Source: Punctularia strigosozonata HHB-11173 SS5
Lineage: Eukaryota > Basidiomycota > Agaricomycetes > Corticiales > Punctulariaceae
Assembly (NCBI RefSeq): GCF_000264995.1
Contig: NW_006767435.1
Location: forward strand, 927,523-991,522
Direction: 5' to 3'
Length of the DNA stretch: 64,000 nucleotides
The notes beneath the pieces were generated by a model, which worked only from the letters and a program-made list of their open reading frames with translations, was not told the origin of the DNA and did not search any database. Shown piece after piece: positions 23,028-34,639 of the stretch. The position numbers and the translations under genes were made by a program. Numbering within the stretch: the stretch's first letter is position 1; every line of letters starts with the position of its first letter.

Positions 23028-24286
23028 ATGACACGATACACCAATTTTGGCCGCAAACGTACCTATGTCGAAGCTGGCTTCGATAACGGGAGCATTCACA
23101 ATGACCCGGCCTCGACCGCAGCTGATATCGAGACGCCCGAAGTGAGCAGCGGCACCACGGAATCCGCCACACTCAAGCCAAAGAGAAAGCGGGCCAAGAA
23201 AGCTGCATCTGCAAACGATGCGCATGATGGTTCCCGAGAAACAGCGGAGGGTCATCCAGACCGTGGGGATCCGATCCAAACAACGGGCGAAGCCAGTAAT
23301 GTCGAGGCGCCCAAGAAAAAGTCGGCCCACGCCGCGAAGAAGCTGCAGAGGCTGAAGGCCAAGAAGAAGGCGCAGAAAGGTGAGTTTCTTCATCTCACCC
23401 GACTTCGAACTCTTGGTGGGTTGCTCATGCGGTTCTGGACTTACCAGACGCGAATGCCCGCAAAGAATCGTCGGAGAGTAGACGACTGAAGCGGATCGCG
23501 GAAAAGAATGCAGCATTGACTTGCTTTGCGTGCCGAGAAAGAGGCCACGCTGCAGCGGATTGTCCCAAGGCAGGAGAGTCATCTACTTCACAAGGAGCTA
23601 CGACGGGAATATGCTATCGGTACGCCAATTGTTTCCAAAACTTGCCCTAAACACGATATCACAACTAACTAACGAATGGGTAGATGCGGGTCCTCTCGAC
23701 ATACGCTCTCAAGATGCAGGAAAACAGCCGACCCAGAGAATCCGCTCCCATTCGCCTCATGTTTCGTTTGCTCCGGAAAGGGCCATCTCGCCTCCACCTG
23801 CCCATCGAACGCCGAGAAGGGCATATATCCCAACGGAGGGTGTTGCAAGTTGTGCAGCCAGAAGACTCATCTCGCCAGGGACTGTCCCTTGAGGAAAGCC
23901 ATAGCAGGTGACACGGAATCGCCGGTGTCTATGTAAACTCGATTGACTGACGTCAGTATGCAGATGGCGATCAAACGAAGAGAGCGCTCATGGTTGGCAC
24001 TGGTAAAGGTGCGGGAGCGGACGAAGATGACTTCCTCGCGTTACGAGCGGTCGATATCGAAGTCGATCGAGAGGAGAAAGCACGGCTGAAGGCGGTCAAG
24101 CGGAAGCTGACTACCCAAACGACAGCTCATCCCCAAGACACTGTAGTGCCGGATGCGACTCTTTTTGTCGGTGGGAAAGACCCTTCCAAGTTATCGATTA
24201 CTTCGGTGCGGTCCCACCACTCTGGCTTAAGTGGTGCCAGGTTGGAGAAGGTGACGACGAAACCCAAGAAGGTGGTCTACTTTTGA
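23028..24286 (+). CDS. ZCCHC9-type CCHC zinc-knuckle protein
   Basis: Four exons (23028-23379, 23448-23619, 23684-23907, 23964-24286) close exactly to 356 residues. The N-terminal third is Lys-rich, with KPKRKRAKK and KKKSAHAAKKLQRLKAKKKA resembling nuclear or nucleolar signals. Four CCHC knuckles follow: CFACRERGHAAADC, CYRCGSSRHTLSRC, CFVCSGKGHLASTC and CKLCSQKTHLARDC. The order, the DPENPLPFASC linker and the YPNGGCC sequence are typical of ZCCHC9, a probable nucleolar RNA-binding protein. The C-terminus ends KKVVYF. Binding to RNA and a role in ribosome or RNA metabolism are inferred from the family. Confidence 0.9.
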
Positions 24287-26371
24287 CGTTTGTCTTGGCG
24301 AGAGGAGTTCAGATCATTTGCTTGGGACCGAGCGAAATGCTCGGATAGGCCGCGTCTGAGGAATGGATGCATGGGGCCGTTGTAGCGCAAAACGGTGACT
24401 ATCTCGGACTATCCTTGTACTACGTACGGACATGAGCCAACTTTGTCGTCAGGGGTTATAGCAAGCCTTACAGGGAGATCTCCTGTCTCATCGAAGTCGA
24501 GGACGTCAATCGATATCATGAGTCGAGTCACGGCAAAGCCCGGTGTCTTCTGCGGCGCATATGCCCATAATCATCCACCTCAGACTGGTCCTCTGCGGCC
24601 AACCATTCATCAAGTTCATGAGGGTGAACCATCCGCCTGAAGTTCCCTTGCTCAGCGCCTGACTCAGACAAGACGGGTAGCGACGCGATGGCGGCACAGC
24701 AGGTTGAACTGGCATACGAAGATCATCCATCGTTTACTTGCCATTGTTCAGCCGTCATCGTCAGTCGTCGTTTCAAGCGTGTCAATTCCATTTAGCTGAG
24801 ATCACGGCGTTGATGTGCATCTTTCTATCGACCTCCTGACGCTCCCCGGCTTCTGTCGCTTCGATATACGTGCCTGAACGCCTTGCCAGGCTCTTCAAGA
24901 TGAGCTGGTTAGTAAGGCCTTCTCCGGACGCGACGGGCGGGGATACTTGGTATACTCGACCAGCAACCTCCGAATGGGGAAAAAGGAGGATAGGAGGTTG
25001 ATGTACGTACCTCATTGCTCCCGTTTACCCCATTCCATCATTGAAGACTGTATGCGACGTCAGGACCGGGGTGCACACCGTTGCAGATGTCTATTGTATA
25101 GGCTGCAACGCACGCATGGGATGGTATTATGTGAAGGCGGCAGAATTATCGCAGAAGTACAAAGAGGGTGAATCTTCCGCCTGATTGTGCGCAAGAGCTG
25201 ATTTCATTGGAAACATCGTGCCAGGGAAATATCTTCTAGAACGCGAGAAGCTTATCAAGGAAAACGGCTGGAAACTCAATATTTAGTCCACGATAATACA
25301 CACATTTGCCTCATATGGATGGTATGGATATCGCCTGGGAGCGCGGAGACTTGGCTTCAGGGCTCCACGAAGATGTTCGTATAGGTATAGGATGCAAAGA
25401 CGCATTGCGCTGGAGACGCGTTTTCTCCCAAGGCCCCTTGGTCCTTCATCCTTCAGCCTTCTATTCTGATGATGAACACGACAGGTGAGTTTCAACAGAG
25501 GAAGAACTATGGTGGTACTTGCCTGTGTGCTCTTTGTTCGTCGACGAGCCGCTCCACTGCGCGCCCGATACCCTCCGCTCAGCCTGATCGCCTAGACCAT
25601 AACATTGCCACCCCGATGGAAGTCTGCCTGATGCGAGGTTTACTTAGATTATAACACTGTCGTGTACTTCAAGTCTTTGTTTTATGGAGAACGCCGAGTT
25701 GAGAGCTGAGCCAGCGGATACTGTCCAGTACAACTACGGTTGTTGCCGCAAACGATAAACTGGATGCTTTTCCCCGATGCCAAGTGCAACGCCGCAATGG
25801 ATTCGAATCCGTACGGGAACTGCGTGATCATCGTCGCCGGAGGAGGGAGAAGGTCGAGGGCACAGCTTGACTACGTACTCGACCGCCAATCCCAATCTCC
25901 CTCCTCATGCAGGCCGCGATAGCTTTGAACCCTCTTTGATATCCCGACTGCCGATGCACATACACAACCAGTTTCAAGTGACCGTGTATGCCGAGATTGA
26001 GGGGTGCTGGTATGATAACCGAACACTAACCCCCAGGAGATATTAGGCATGACGAGCTCGCCATCAGCTGTAGTCAGCACGCGCCTTCTGCCACTCGCGT
26101 GCGACGACTGCTACTGGAACCCTCGACGTCTCGCATGGCCAGGTGGCCCGACCACAGACGGTGCTGAATCAGCGCACGATATTATGTCGAGGCACATCGC
26201 ACCGATCGACTTGATCTCCTTGGGGAAACCAGTGTTGCTCTGTTCATCCGAGGACGCGAAGCGACGCGCTTCTGCGACGATCTGCTTGCTCAGCGGCCTC
26301 CATGCTGAGTAGCATCGCGACTGGTACAATGTCTACACCCGAGTTGTCCGGGAGAGGGATGGGCGAAGGAG
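24287..26371. other. About 2.1 kb without a supportable gene
   Basis: Reading frames are short and frequently broken, and no family motif is recognised on either strand. Minus-strand frames at 24782-25015 and 25871-26329 have mildly coding-like composition, so decayed host genes are possible. No inverted-repeat ends, long direct repeats or polymerase motifs were seen. Confidence 0.45.
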
Positions 26372-26378
26372 TATAAAA
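26372..26378 (+). promoter_or_regulatory. TATA box of the short-chain dehydrogenase gene
   Basis: TATAAAA stands 95 bp before the ATG at 26473, leaving a pyrimidine- and A-rich leader typical of an inducible fungal promoter. Confidence 0.6.
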
Positions 26379-26472
26379 CCCGGTCGAAATGTTGCTGAGC
26401 TCTTCAGAACATTCAGCTCAATCGACTCCCGCAGCAAATCACCAGCATCCACTCGCACGCCAGACGCCAAAC

Positions 26473-27504
26473 ATGTCTTCTACATCCCAGCCCCGCGTTT
26501 GGTTCAGTGAGTCCTTCGATGCGCGTATATATTCCGGCTAACTTGCACGCATATAGTCACCGGTGCATCCGCCGGTTTCGGGTTGGCGGTCACCAAGCAC
26601 GTCCTTGAGGCCGGCGACATCGCCGTCGCCACCCTCCGCAAGCCCTCTGACATCTCCGAGCTCGCCTCCAAGTACCCGTCCTCGCGCCTGCTCGTCCTCC
26701 CTCTCGACGTCACCAAGCCCGAACAGGTCAGCGCCGCGTTCGCTCGCACTCGCGAGGCCTTCGGCCGGATCGATGTCGTGTACAACAACGCCGGCGTGTG
26801 GATGCGTGCCGAGGTTGAGGGCACGACGGAGGAGGAGGCACGCAGGCAGTTCGAGATCAACTACTGGGGCGCGCTCCGCGTAAGTATCGAGGCGGTCAAG
26901 TTCTTCCGCGAGGTGAACCCCAAGGGCCTTGGTGGACGCCTGCTCCAGGTCTCGTCCGTTGTGGGTGTCAACCCCTGGCCGCTTACGGGCCCCTATGCTA
27001 CTACCAAGTTCGGTGAGCATATCGCCGGTTCGAGTGGCGGCCCGATATCTGACGCATGGAGCAGCCTTGGAAGGTATCACTGATGCCTTGAGGAAAGAGC
27101 TCGACCCTGCCTGGAACATTAAGGTCGGTCCGGCGAGCTTGCCACTAGCAGCAGCGTGTACTTACGGGTTTACCCTCCAGGTGACCATCATCGAGCCTGG
27201 GATGTTCGGCACGCGCCTCCTGGTGGACGGCACTGGCGAGCCGAAGCCCATCCATCCCGCATACAATACCTCCACGAGCCCGACTAAGGCCTTACGCGAC
27301 ATGATTGCGGCGAACAGCCCCCTCTTGGGTTCTCCACAGGACGTGACGAAGGGTGCGCGGGAGATCTACAGGCTTGCCGGGTTGGAGAGCCCGCCCGAGC
27401 GCCTGCCCCTCGGCAAGGATTCCGTCGCGGCGATCCGCGACAAGCTCGAGTCGCAGCTGAAGGAGCTTGCAGCGTACGAGAGCTGGTCTAGCGACCTTGC
27501 TTAG
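26473..27504 (+). CDS. Classical short-chain dehydrogenase/reductase (SDR)
   Basis: SDRs are NAD(P)-dependent oxidoreductases with a Rossmann fold. Four exons (26473-26506, 26557-27012, 27062-27123, 27181-27504) close to 291 residues, the normal size. Motifs: the nucleotide-binding TGASAGFG, LDVTKPEQV, NNAG (VVYNNAGVW), catalytic Ser in LLQVSSVVGVN and the catalytic pair YATTK, then EPGMFGT after the active site. The basic residue in TLRKP after the second strand suggests NADP preference. There is no signal peptide, so it is probably cytosolic. The substrate is unknown. A TATA box and leader suggest regulated expression. Confidence 0.93.
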
Positions 27505-27869
27505 GGAAATCAGGCCTGTACATGATCGCCCCGTTGCATTGCTATATTCAACACAGCTGCATGGAGCATATCATTTACTTGCATCTCTTATATTGTAATG
27601 ATAGATTGGTGTGAACTGGAAATGGGTATTCGATAACAATTGGGTCCATGTGTGATCACATCCGCGACTTTCGTTTGTTCTCTCGGGGCCTCGCATCGCG
27701 TGACTGTCTGCATTATCTCTCGTCCTCGAGAGAGACGCGAACAGGAGGTAGGGAGCAAGGAATAATCACGGTATGCCCAAATTGACAGGAAAGCAAGCTT
27801 TCAAGTCGTTTCCAAGACCGGAGAACGGTATATGAACAAACAAGTAATACTGGCCGCACCAATACGCAG
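27505..27869. other. 3' region of the SDR gene
   Basis: AT-richer sequence, likely the 3' untranslated regions of two converging transcripts. I see no gene. Confidence 0.4.
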
Positions 27870-29179
27870 TCAGTCCGGCACGATCGTGATAACGAAGGGA
27901 TAAATGCCACGCACTGGAGCTGAATCCCGCGCGATTTTCTCGGTCAGGGCGATGCGAGGAACCGAAAGGCGTAGTGTCGCTGCGTAATGCACACATTGGA
28001 CGCAACGCTTAGCTCCTGCGCCTGCGCGTTCCGCGTCTTCGCGCGGCGTAGATAGTGTCTCCATCCCGCGAATGGTCGCTGACGAGTCACAGGGAAGCAC
28101 GGGTGGTTCCCACACGGGCCCGTCGACATGCATGTCTCGAGGACGAACGGTGGATCGTACGTCCCCAGGTCGGATGGGTAGCGTGACCCGCCATTCGCAG
28201 TCGGAGGCCTGCACGCTCACGGCACGGACGAGTCGGATGGCGATCGCGGTTGCGGAGGTCGGAGGTGCAGGCAACGTCTTCAACAGTTTGTCACCACCAT
28301 CGTGGATATCGCGCACATCGAGGAATTCCGTGCGCGTCGTGATGCTGAGCATCAGCTGGATGTCTGTTGCCATGGGAAGCGAAGGGAGATTTGGGAGCCG
28401 AAGCTAGTTATTGCAACAAGTCAGCATATTCATGATCAATCGAGAGGTGCCGGTATACCTGTCCTTACTTCGATATGTGCACGGGAATTTAAGCCCTTGC
28501 GCCAGGGAAATGGCCACGTTCGAGTTGGAATGTCCTTCGATCGGATGTAAGTTCGCCACGGAGCTACTCCTGGAGATCGCTGTGACGCAGCTTCCGAAGC
28601 CGAGAGCGGCGCTACGTGCGGAACAACTTCAACGGGATGGCGTTCGATGTGACGGCGTACGGAGGAGAAACAAGTGTGAGCGCGATCCGTCCACGCGCAC
28701 TCCAGCTCGAGATAGTACCGTATGACATCGGCGTGGGGGTCTCTACTTGGCGGCGACGTGGGGGGAGCATAGGGAGGGATCAAGAGCCCCATCGCACAAT
28801 GCATCCCCCTAATGTTGTACTTCCGCATATGTGCGAGGTCCTCGGCGTCGCGTTCGGAGTCCCATATGACGCGCTTGAAACAAACGAATAGTTGCGACTC
28901 GGACACGACGCGGAACCCAGGAGACGTGCTGTCTGTATGTTTGACGGTCCTGCTGCCATTCGATCAGTATAGGGCGCGAAGAACGGAATGCGTCGCGGGT
29001 GTCACTTGCGTGAAGGTGATGCGTTCGCCAATCAATCTAAGCACAATGGGCCCGACGCCGTCATTCTGAAAGCGCCAAAGGTCAATGATAGCCGTTATTG
29101 GGAGTATGTCTGCCGGTCGTTTGGTGTAGAAAAGTTCGTAACGAAGTGTTCCAAGGGGCGTGTTCTCGCTCTCCAGCAT
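27870..29179 (-). CDS. Hypothetical protein, unrecognised (gene model approximate)
   Basis: Three coding-like stretches lie in line on the minus strand. The first starts at a genuine ATG (29179) with MLESENTPLGTLRYELFYTK. The second runs from about 28940 to 28480 and includes SESQLFVCFKRVIWDSERDA and HADVIRYYLELECAWTD. The third runs from about 28373 to 27870 and includes LMLSITTRTEFLDVRDIHD. The joints look like short introns, but I could not fix them exactly. I do not recognise the family. There is no signal peptide or transmembrane helix. It may be one lineage-specific gene or two adjacent ones. Confidence 0.35.
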
Positions 29180-30247
29180 CGTGGGGGCCAGGGGATCCAG
29201 AGTAAGAGGATCGTTTCGTTCACTTCAGGTCGAAGATATCATATTTGTACCAGTCGCCGGGCGCTCAAGCGCTCAAGGAGTGTTGCGTTTGCGATGATCT
29301 GATCTAGGTTTCCGGCACCGAGATGGTATGTATAGCATGCGTTGATGTCGGAGAGAGAGGATCAACCCGTTGGAGGTGCGCCTTTGCGATCATCCTACCT
29401 ACCTACCTACCTACATCCCTAAGCCTTGTACATGCCATTGAGACGAAATTTCAATGGCCATCGGATACCGGGTTCTAGAGTTTGACGCCAACCGATGTTC
29501 CGCGCGTGCGACGTGGACGACGGCAAACCTAGAAACAAACCGCCTCCATGCGTAGCTAGTACCGTATGAATCATGATCAACGATCAGTTAACCGCGAGGA
29601 ATGTACAGGTCATGCTATTATTTCCCGGTCCTTATTCCAGTTTCCAAGTATATCTAGATGATGCGAGAGGACTATTCGACATGCAGACATGCAGCAAACA
29701 AAAAAGAAAGGGAAAAAAAGGGGGGGAATGAATGAAGGGTCATAGAGGGAAAAGAAAGGGGGATATGCCAGATAGGGAAAGAAGGGGAATGCGTTTACGG
29801 GTCAATATCGATGCAAAGGCGGGCTGGAAGGCGTGATATGGGTCAATTAGCTGGCAGCAAGCGAGCGGCGCGGAGGACTACAGTACGTAGTAATAATGCG
29901 AATCGTGGGTTTCGAATGGTCCGTTGGGTGTGGGCCGGGCGTTCGTGGGGTGTCGGAGGCGGAAGGGATGAACGGGCGGGGCTACACAACATGCAGGAAG
30001 ATGACGCTTCGTGAAACAAGGATGGAGGAATGACGGGTCTGTTCCAATGAGTGGATGGGATAAATGAGAGAGATCCAATGCGAGGTAGTGAGAGATGGGG
30101 GCAGCGTCCATGGGGAGGGAAAGCGGGTTGCGGGAGGCGAACAGCGCCAGAAACCCGCAACGCCGGCATCATCCTGCTTTTATAGCCCCTCTTTCGCGTG
30201 CGAGTTCGTATCAAGAGAAGAGACAAGGAACCGTTCGCCAACCTTCG
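29180..30247. other. Intergenic with short tandem repeats
   Basis: Contains a (CTAC)n microsatellite at 29395-29414 and a short hairpin near 29433-29458 (GCCATTGA paired with TCAATGGC). A purine-rich tract follows at about 29700-29770. The right part is probably the 3' untranslated region of the chitin synthase gene. No coding frame is supported. Confidence 0.45.
29395..29414. repeat. (CTAC)n microsatellite
   Basis: Five CTAC units in a row in non-coding sequence. Confidence 0.9.
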
Positions 30248-33200
30248 TCAAATCCGTCCACCCGGGTCGAGCGGGCCTAACGGCCCATACCTGCCCCTCT
30301 GGTCGCCTTCACCCCTTCCGCCACTCCGTTTCCGCGCATGCGTATTCGAGTATTGCGACCCGCTGCTCATTCCGTGCGGTCCTGGCGTCGTCGGCGATGC
30401 CCCATCACGCGACAGCGGCGTATACTGCGGTTGCGAGTCGCTCAGTTGAAACCTCGCCGGGCCAGGCGGGGCGCGCATCGACTGCTGTTGCGGCGGCATC
30501 TGCTGCTGGGGCCTCCCAGGCCCGGTCCGTTGCGGCGGATCGTCAAAACCCATCTCCAACATCGCCTCCAGGTCCCTCGCGCCGAGCGTCTTTCCGGCCT
30601 CCGACGGTTGATGCTGATACAGCCCGAGGGGCGGAGCCGGGTACGCGGTGCTGTTCTCGTTATAGCCGCCGATCTGGCCGCCCCACTGATCCTCCTCCGC
30701 CGAGCTCGCGAGCGACATCGTGTCCGAGCCGTCGTATGTCGACGTCCGTGTCGACGAGGGCACGACCAACCCGCCGTCCGCGTCGTATCCGTTCGGGAAT
30801 GCGCGCTCGAGCTCGCGCTTGCGGCGCTCCTGTCGCTTAAGCTTGCGTAACCGGGACCGTTCCCAGTCTTCCCAGCGCCGGAGCGGGACGGAGGAACCGT
30901 CGAACGTACCCCCGCCTTCTCCGTGCGCTTCGCCCTTGGCCTCGCCTTCTACTTTCCTACAATCAATCATGTCAATGGACTCGGCCCCCACACGAAAAGA
31001 AGAAGATCTCACCTCGTCTCTCCCCACGAGAAATCGTCGAAATGCCAGAACGCGTACACCGGCAACACAAAGTTCCAAACCGGGAGCGCCATGAGGTACA
31101 CCAACATCCAGAACACGTACACCACCTTCCTCGTCGTAATCAAGATCAACACCGCGGGTAAACCAAGCACCGCGACGAGGAGCACGAGCGGGATCGCCTC
31201 GTCGAACGACTTGGGCGGGCTCAGCGCGGAGGACACGATGAGGATATACGTCAGCACGATCGCGACAGGGAGCACGACGGTACCAAGCAGGTCCATGAAC
31301 ACGACGAACTGCATGCTGAAGCAGAACGTGCCGCACAGGTTCCGGACGAGGACGAGCTCCATCAGGTTGTGGATCGTCGAGTTGATCCACCGCCGACGCT
31401 GGGAGAGCAGGATGCTGAACGTGTCGGGCACGACCGTCCGGCAGCGCGCCTGCGGGAGGAACATCATCTTCCGGTTCGGGAACGTCCGGATGAGAAGCGT
31501 CGTCAGGAACCGATCTTCGCCGAGCAGGAGTAGGTTCTTCTGGTGCAGCGTCGTCACTTCCGACTGCGAGTATTGATTCACAATCTCGGGCTTGACGATC
31601 AGCGGCACCCAGTCATCGCCCGTGCTCTTCCGCGCCTTGAGCCTGAACATGGAGAAACATCCGGGAAGACACGAGACACCACCGAACACGGACTCGAACG
31701 CCTTCGCCATGTGATGCGAGATGAAGTACTCGAACACCTGGATCGCGGTGACCCACGAATCGCGCTTGTTCGCTATTCGAGTCTCGCCGCAGACGCCCAT
31801 GATCATCGGGTCGTGGTGCATGCAGTTGACGAGGTATTTGAGCGACTCGGGGAAGACCTTCGTATCAGCGTCGACCTGCACGGATGTCCATCAGTTCGTC
31901 CTCATACAGATGAAGCCTGACTAAATGCGCTCACCATCAAGCAAACCTCAAAGAAGTCCGGCGTGACGCCCATGAGCACGTGTATCTTCCTGAACAGATC
32001 GTAGTCGAGAGGCGTCATCCGGTCGTTGTACGTCACGCGCGAGAAGAAATTCATGAGGATGAGTTGCGAGTCGCGTTTGCCACGGTTGCCCGGCTTCTTG
32101 TCCGTCGCCGCCTCCTGCTCCGTGCCGCACTTGACCACGATGATCGTCGGTGTCCTCCGTCCAGCAGCAGCTACAAAACGTGCGGTCGTCAGCACCGGTG
32201 TGCATGGAAAAACGAAATATGCGGGGAATATATGCGGGGAAAAAGGATACTCACTGTAGTGCCCTGCATACACCATCGCCCTGTTCTCCTTCTTCTTCCC
32301 GCTCCCAACCGCGAAGTAGCTCATCGGCGTGGGGTTTCCGAATCGCGGATCGGCGTCGAGGAGGCCGACGCAGATATCGGGCGTACTCCGCTTCTCGCCC
32401 GCACCGGTGATCATCCCGTCCGCGACGACGAAGATGAGCTTGCGCGCGTCCGAGTACGTCGTCGCGCTGACCGAGTCGAGCGTCGCGCGCATCGACTCCT
32501 CGCCCTCGGAGTAGGCCGTCACGAGGCACACCGCGAACAGCTCGGCGCCGATCTGGGCGAGCGACATCACCGGGGCCGGCGCGTCGTTCGCGCCGTTGAC
32601 GAGGGTCGACGTCGACGACGCGAGAGAGCGCGGCGCGCCCGGTCTGTTGGAGGACCCCTTGGTGATCTTCTTCGTCCCGGCCGGCCCGGCCCAGGGCGCG
32701 GTGCCGTGGCGGCTGTCGACGGCGACGTTCGCGCCCTCGGGCATGACGGCGGGGCTGACCGCCTGGCGCCGGAGCTCGCGCGTGTCGACGGGGCCGGCGA
32801 GGCGCTCGGAGAGGAACCAGTTGAAGACGCAGGCCATGGCGAAGCGGATGAGGATGAGGGCCATGATGACGATCAGGCCGGCGTAGAGCACGAGCTGGGC
32901 GACGAAGCAGCCCGGGGTGACCTTGTCGATGTTGCCGGCGTAGTAGCGCTGTTGGAGGCAGGGCACGGCGGCGCGCAGCGCGGCCGAGTTGTAGAAGAGG
33001 CGCGTGCCGTCTTTGCCGTGTTTACCGTTGCCGGTTTTGAGCACGGTGCGGAGCGCGGCGTCGACGGCGTCGCCCGAGATGGCGTTTGGGTGGAGGGAGA
33101 GGTAGGGGGAGAGGTTGAGGACGGCGCCGTCGAGCACGAGGTAGGAGGAGAGAGCGGCGACTTGGTCCCAGTCGTAGCCGACGACGAGCGAGGTGTTGAC

Positions 33201-33926
33201 GAGCCCAAGAGTGGTAAACGTCGAGGAGGCATTGAGGGCGGGTAAGGTACATTTCGTGACGCTGTTGCAGGGCTCGTCGACGGCGATGCGGTAGTTGAGC
33301 CCGCCGCACTTGCTGAACTGCTTCGCGTCCCGGGTGAAGAGGGTCGTGATGTCCTGCCCGGCCTGTTTCTGCGCGAGCTGGATGAAATTGACGTCGGCGG
33401 TCGATTTGGAGTTGGAAACGTTGAATTGCCAGCCGGCGACGCCGAGCGTGCCCGAGGTGGACCCTAGCCTTGAGAAGTGGGAGGTGTGGCCGGAACCGGC
33501 GGTCGTCTGTGGGCAGAGCACCTTCTGGAGGCCGACGGTTGCGAAACCGACGACGGCGCACATGACGGCGATGATAATGCAGAGCGCCATCTTCTCGCGC
33601 CAGGCATGGATCGCGTTCTTGTCCTTGAGGCCGCCGACGCTCTGAAGAAGGAAGGAGGGCGCCCAAAAAGTGATGACGATGGTGAAGAGGCGCCAGGCAT
33701 CGAACCCGCCTTCGTCACCGGCTTGCACGAGTGGAGTGCCGAGGACGGGTGATGCGGTGGAGACGGCGGTGGTGGGCGCTATCAGCGGTGGTGGTGCGAC
33801 GCCTCGTTCGGGGCGGGTGAGCGTCTTCGCACGCCGGACGGTTGCGCCTCTTGCGGGGGCGGGCCCGGGGGCGCGGGTCGTCGGGCGGGGGACGTCGGCC
33901 GAGTCGTAGCGAACGGCGGCCGACAT
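30248..33926 (-). CDS. Class IV (Chs3-type) chitin synthase
   Basis: Chitin synthases polymerise UDP-N-acetylglucosamine into cell-wall chitin and extrude it across the plasma membrane. Four exons (32255-33926, 31935-32170, 31013-31875, 30248-30956) close exactly to 1159 residues. The start is the ATG at 33926 ([15 protein letters not shown]). N-terminal helices flank a luminal domain. The catalytic domain shows [41 protein letters not shown] and the processivity motif [16 protein letters not shown]. Three or more membrane spans follow. The C-terminal tail is Gln/Pro-rich and disordered. There is no myosin motor or cytochrome-b5-like domain, which separates it from classes V-VII. In yeast, delivery of Chs3 depends on trafficking factors. 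Confidence 0.94.
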
Positions 33927-34639
33927 GGCGGCGGAGTCGTGAGGAAAGAGTGTGTTGAGCACGCACGCGCGCTGTGCGAGGGAGGGGAACGGCGGGCGGG
34001 CGGGCGACGAAGATGGGAAGGAGTGAGACTTGTGAGCTGGGGTAGCGATGGGGGCGATCGCAACGGCGAGCAGCCAATGAACGCACGTGGGGGTCCGCGA
34101 GACCTCGTGCGCTCATACGGCGCACGTACGATGACAGCTCGCCGGCGACGTCTGCCACGGCGTACGCGGACTGACTTGTACGTTCGCTATGGTCGAAGTG
34201 CGAAATAATCATCCTGGCTTCTTCGCGAGGCGCGGCGGCGCGGGCGTCGGTGCCCGTAGTGCGACAAGCTCGGGGGTTCGCTTGGCCCATTCGGTGCGCG
34301 CACTCTGCCCGGATATGGTATAAGCCGTCGGTGACCACCCCCGGATCTCTTTTCTCCGGATTTCCAGTTTTCTGGCCGACGCCCGAATTCAAAGCCCGCC
34401 CCGCTCCACAACACGGACCTGCCCTCGTCCTCGTTGTGCATCACAGCGACCAGCTCACCGTGCAAGACGCGCGAGGTCAACAAACCAAGACGACCACACG
34501 GAACTGCGCAACGGGCGCATCAGACCCGCGGGCCCGTATCAGTCGTTTCTCCGCTGATCATTTCGTCCCCTCAACGAGGCCACTCTCTTTTGATCCACCT
34601 GTCCTTTACCTTTACAACCAACGACGACGAGAAACGAAG
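33927..34639. promoter_or_regulatory. Divergent promoter, chitin synthase and phosphatase genes
   Basis: About 713 bp lie between the two start codons. Several GC-rich blocks are seen but no clear TATA box. An open frame continues upstream of 34640 on the plus strand, but it starts without support. Confidence 0.4.

Noticed and set aside
29433-29458. Short hairpin GCCATTGA...TCAATGGC as a possible terminator or small RNA
   Set aside because: An 8-bp stem in non-coding sequence is expected by chance in a window this long, and it adjoins no clear transcript end.
31980-33245. A 421-codon plus-strand frame inside the chitin synthase gene
   Set aside because: It lies antisense to clear catalytic and membrane domains and has only charged low-complexity composition. 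It is a shadow frame.
33927-33962. Extending the chitin synthase start upstream to 33962
   Set aside because: The codon there is GTG, not ATG. The ATG at 33926 is the first standard start and fits the family.
34250-34639. Extending the phosphatase start upstream to 34250
   Set aside because: The frame is open but its protein has no conserved feature, and the sequence is shared with the divergent promoter. The ATG at 34640 has better context.
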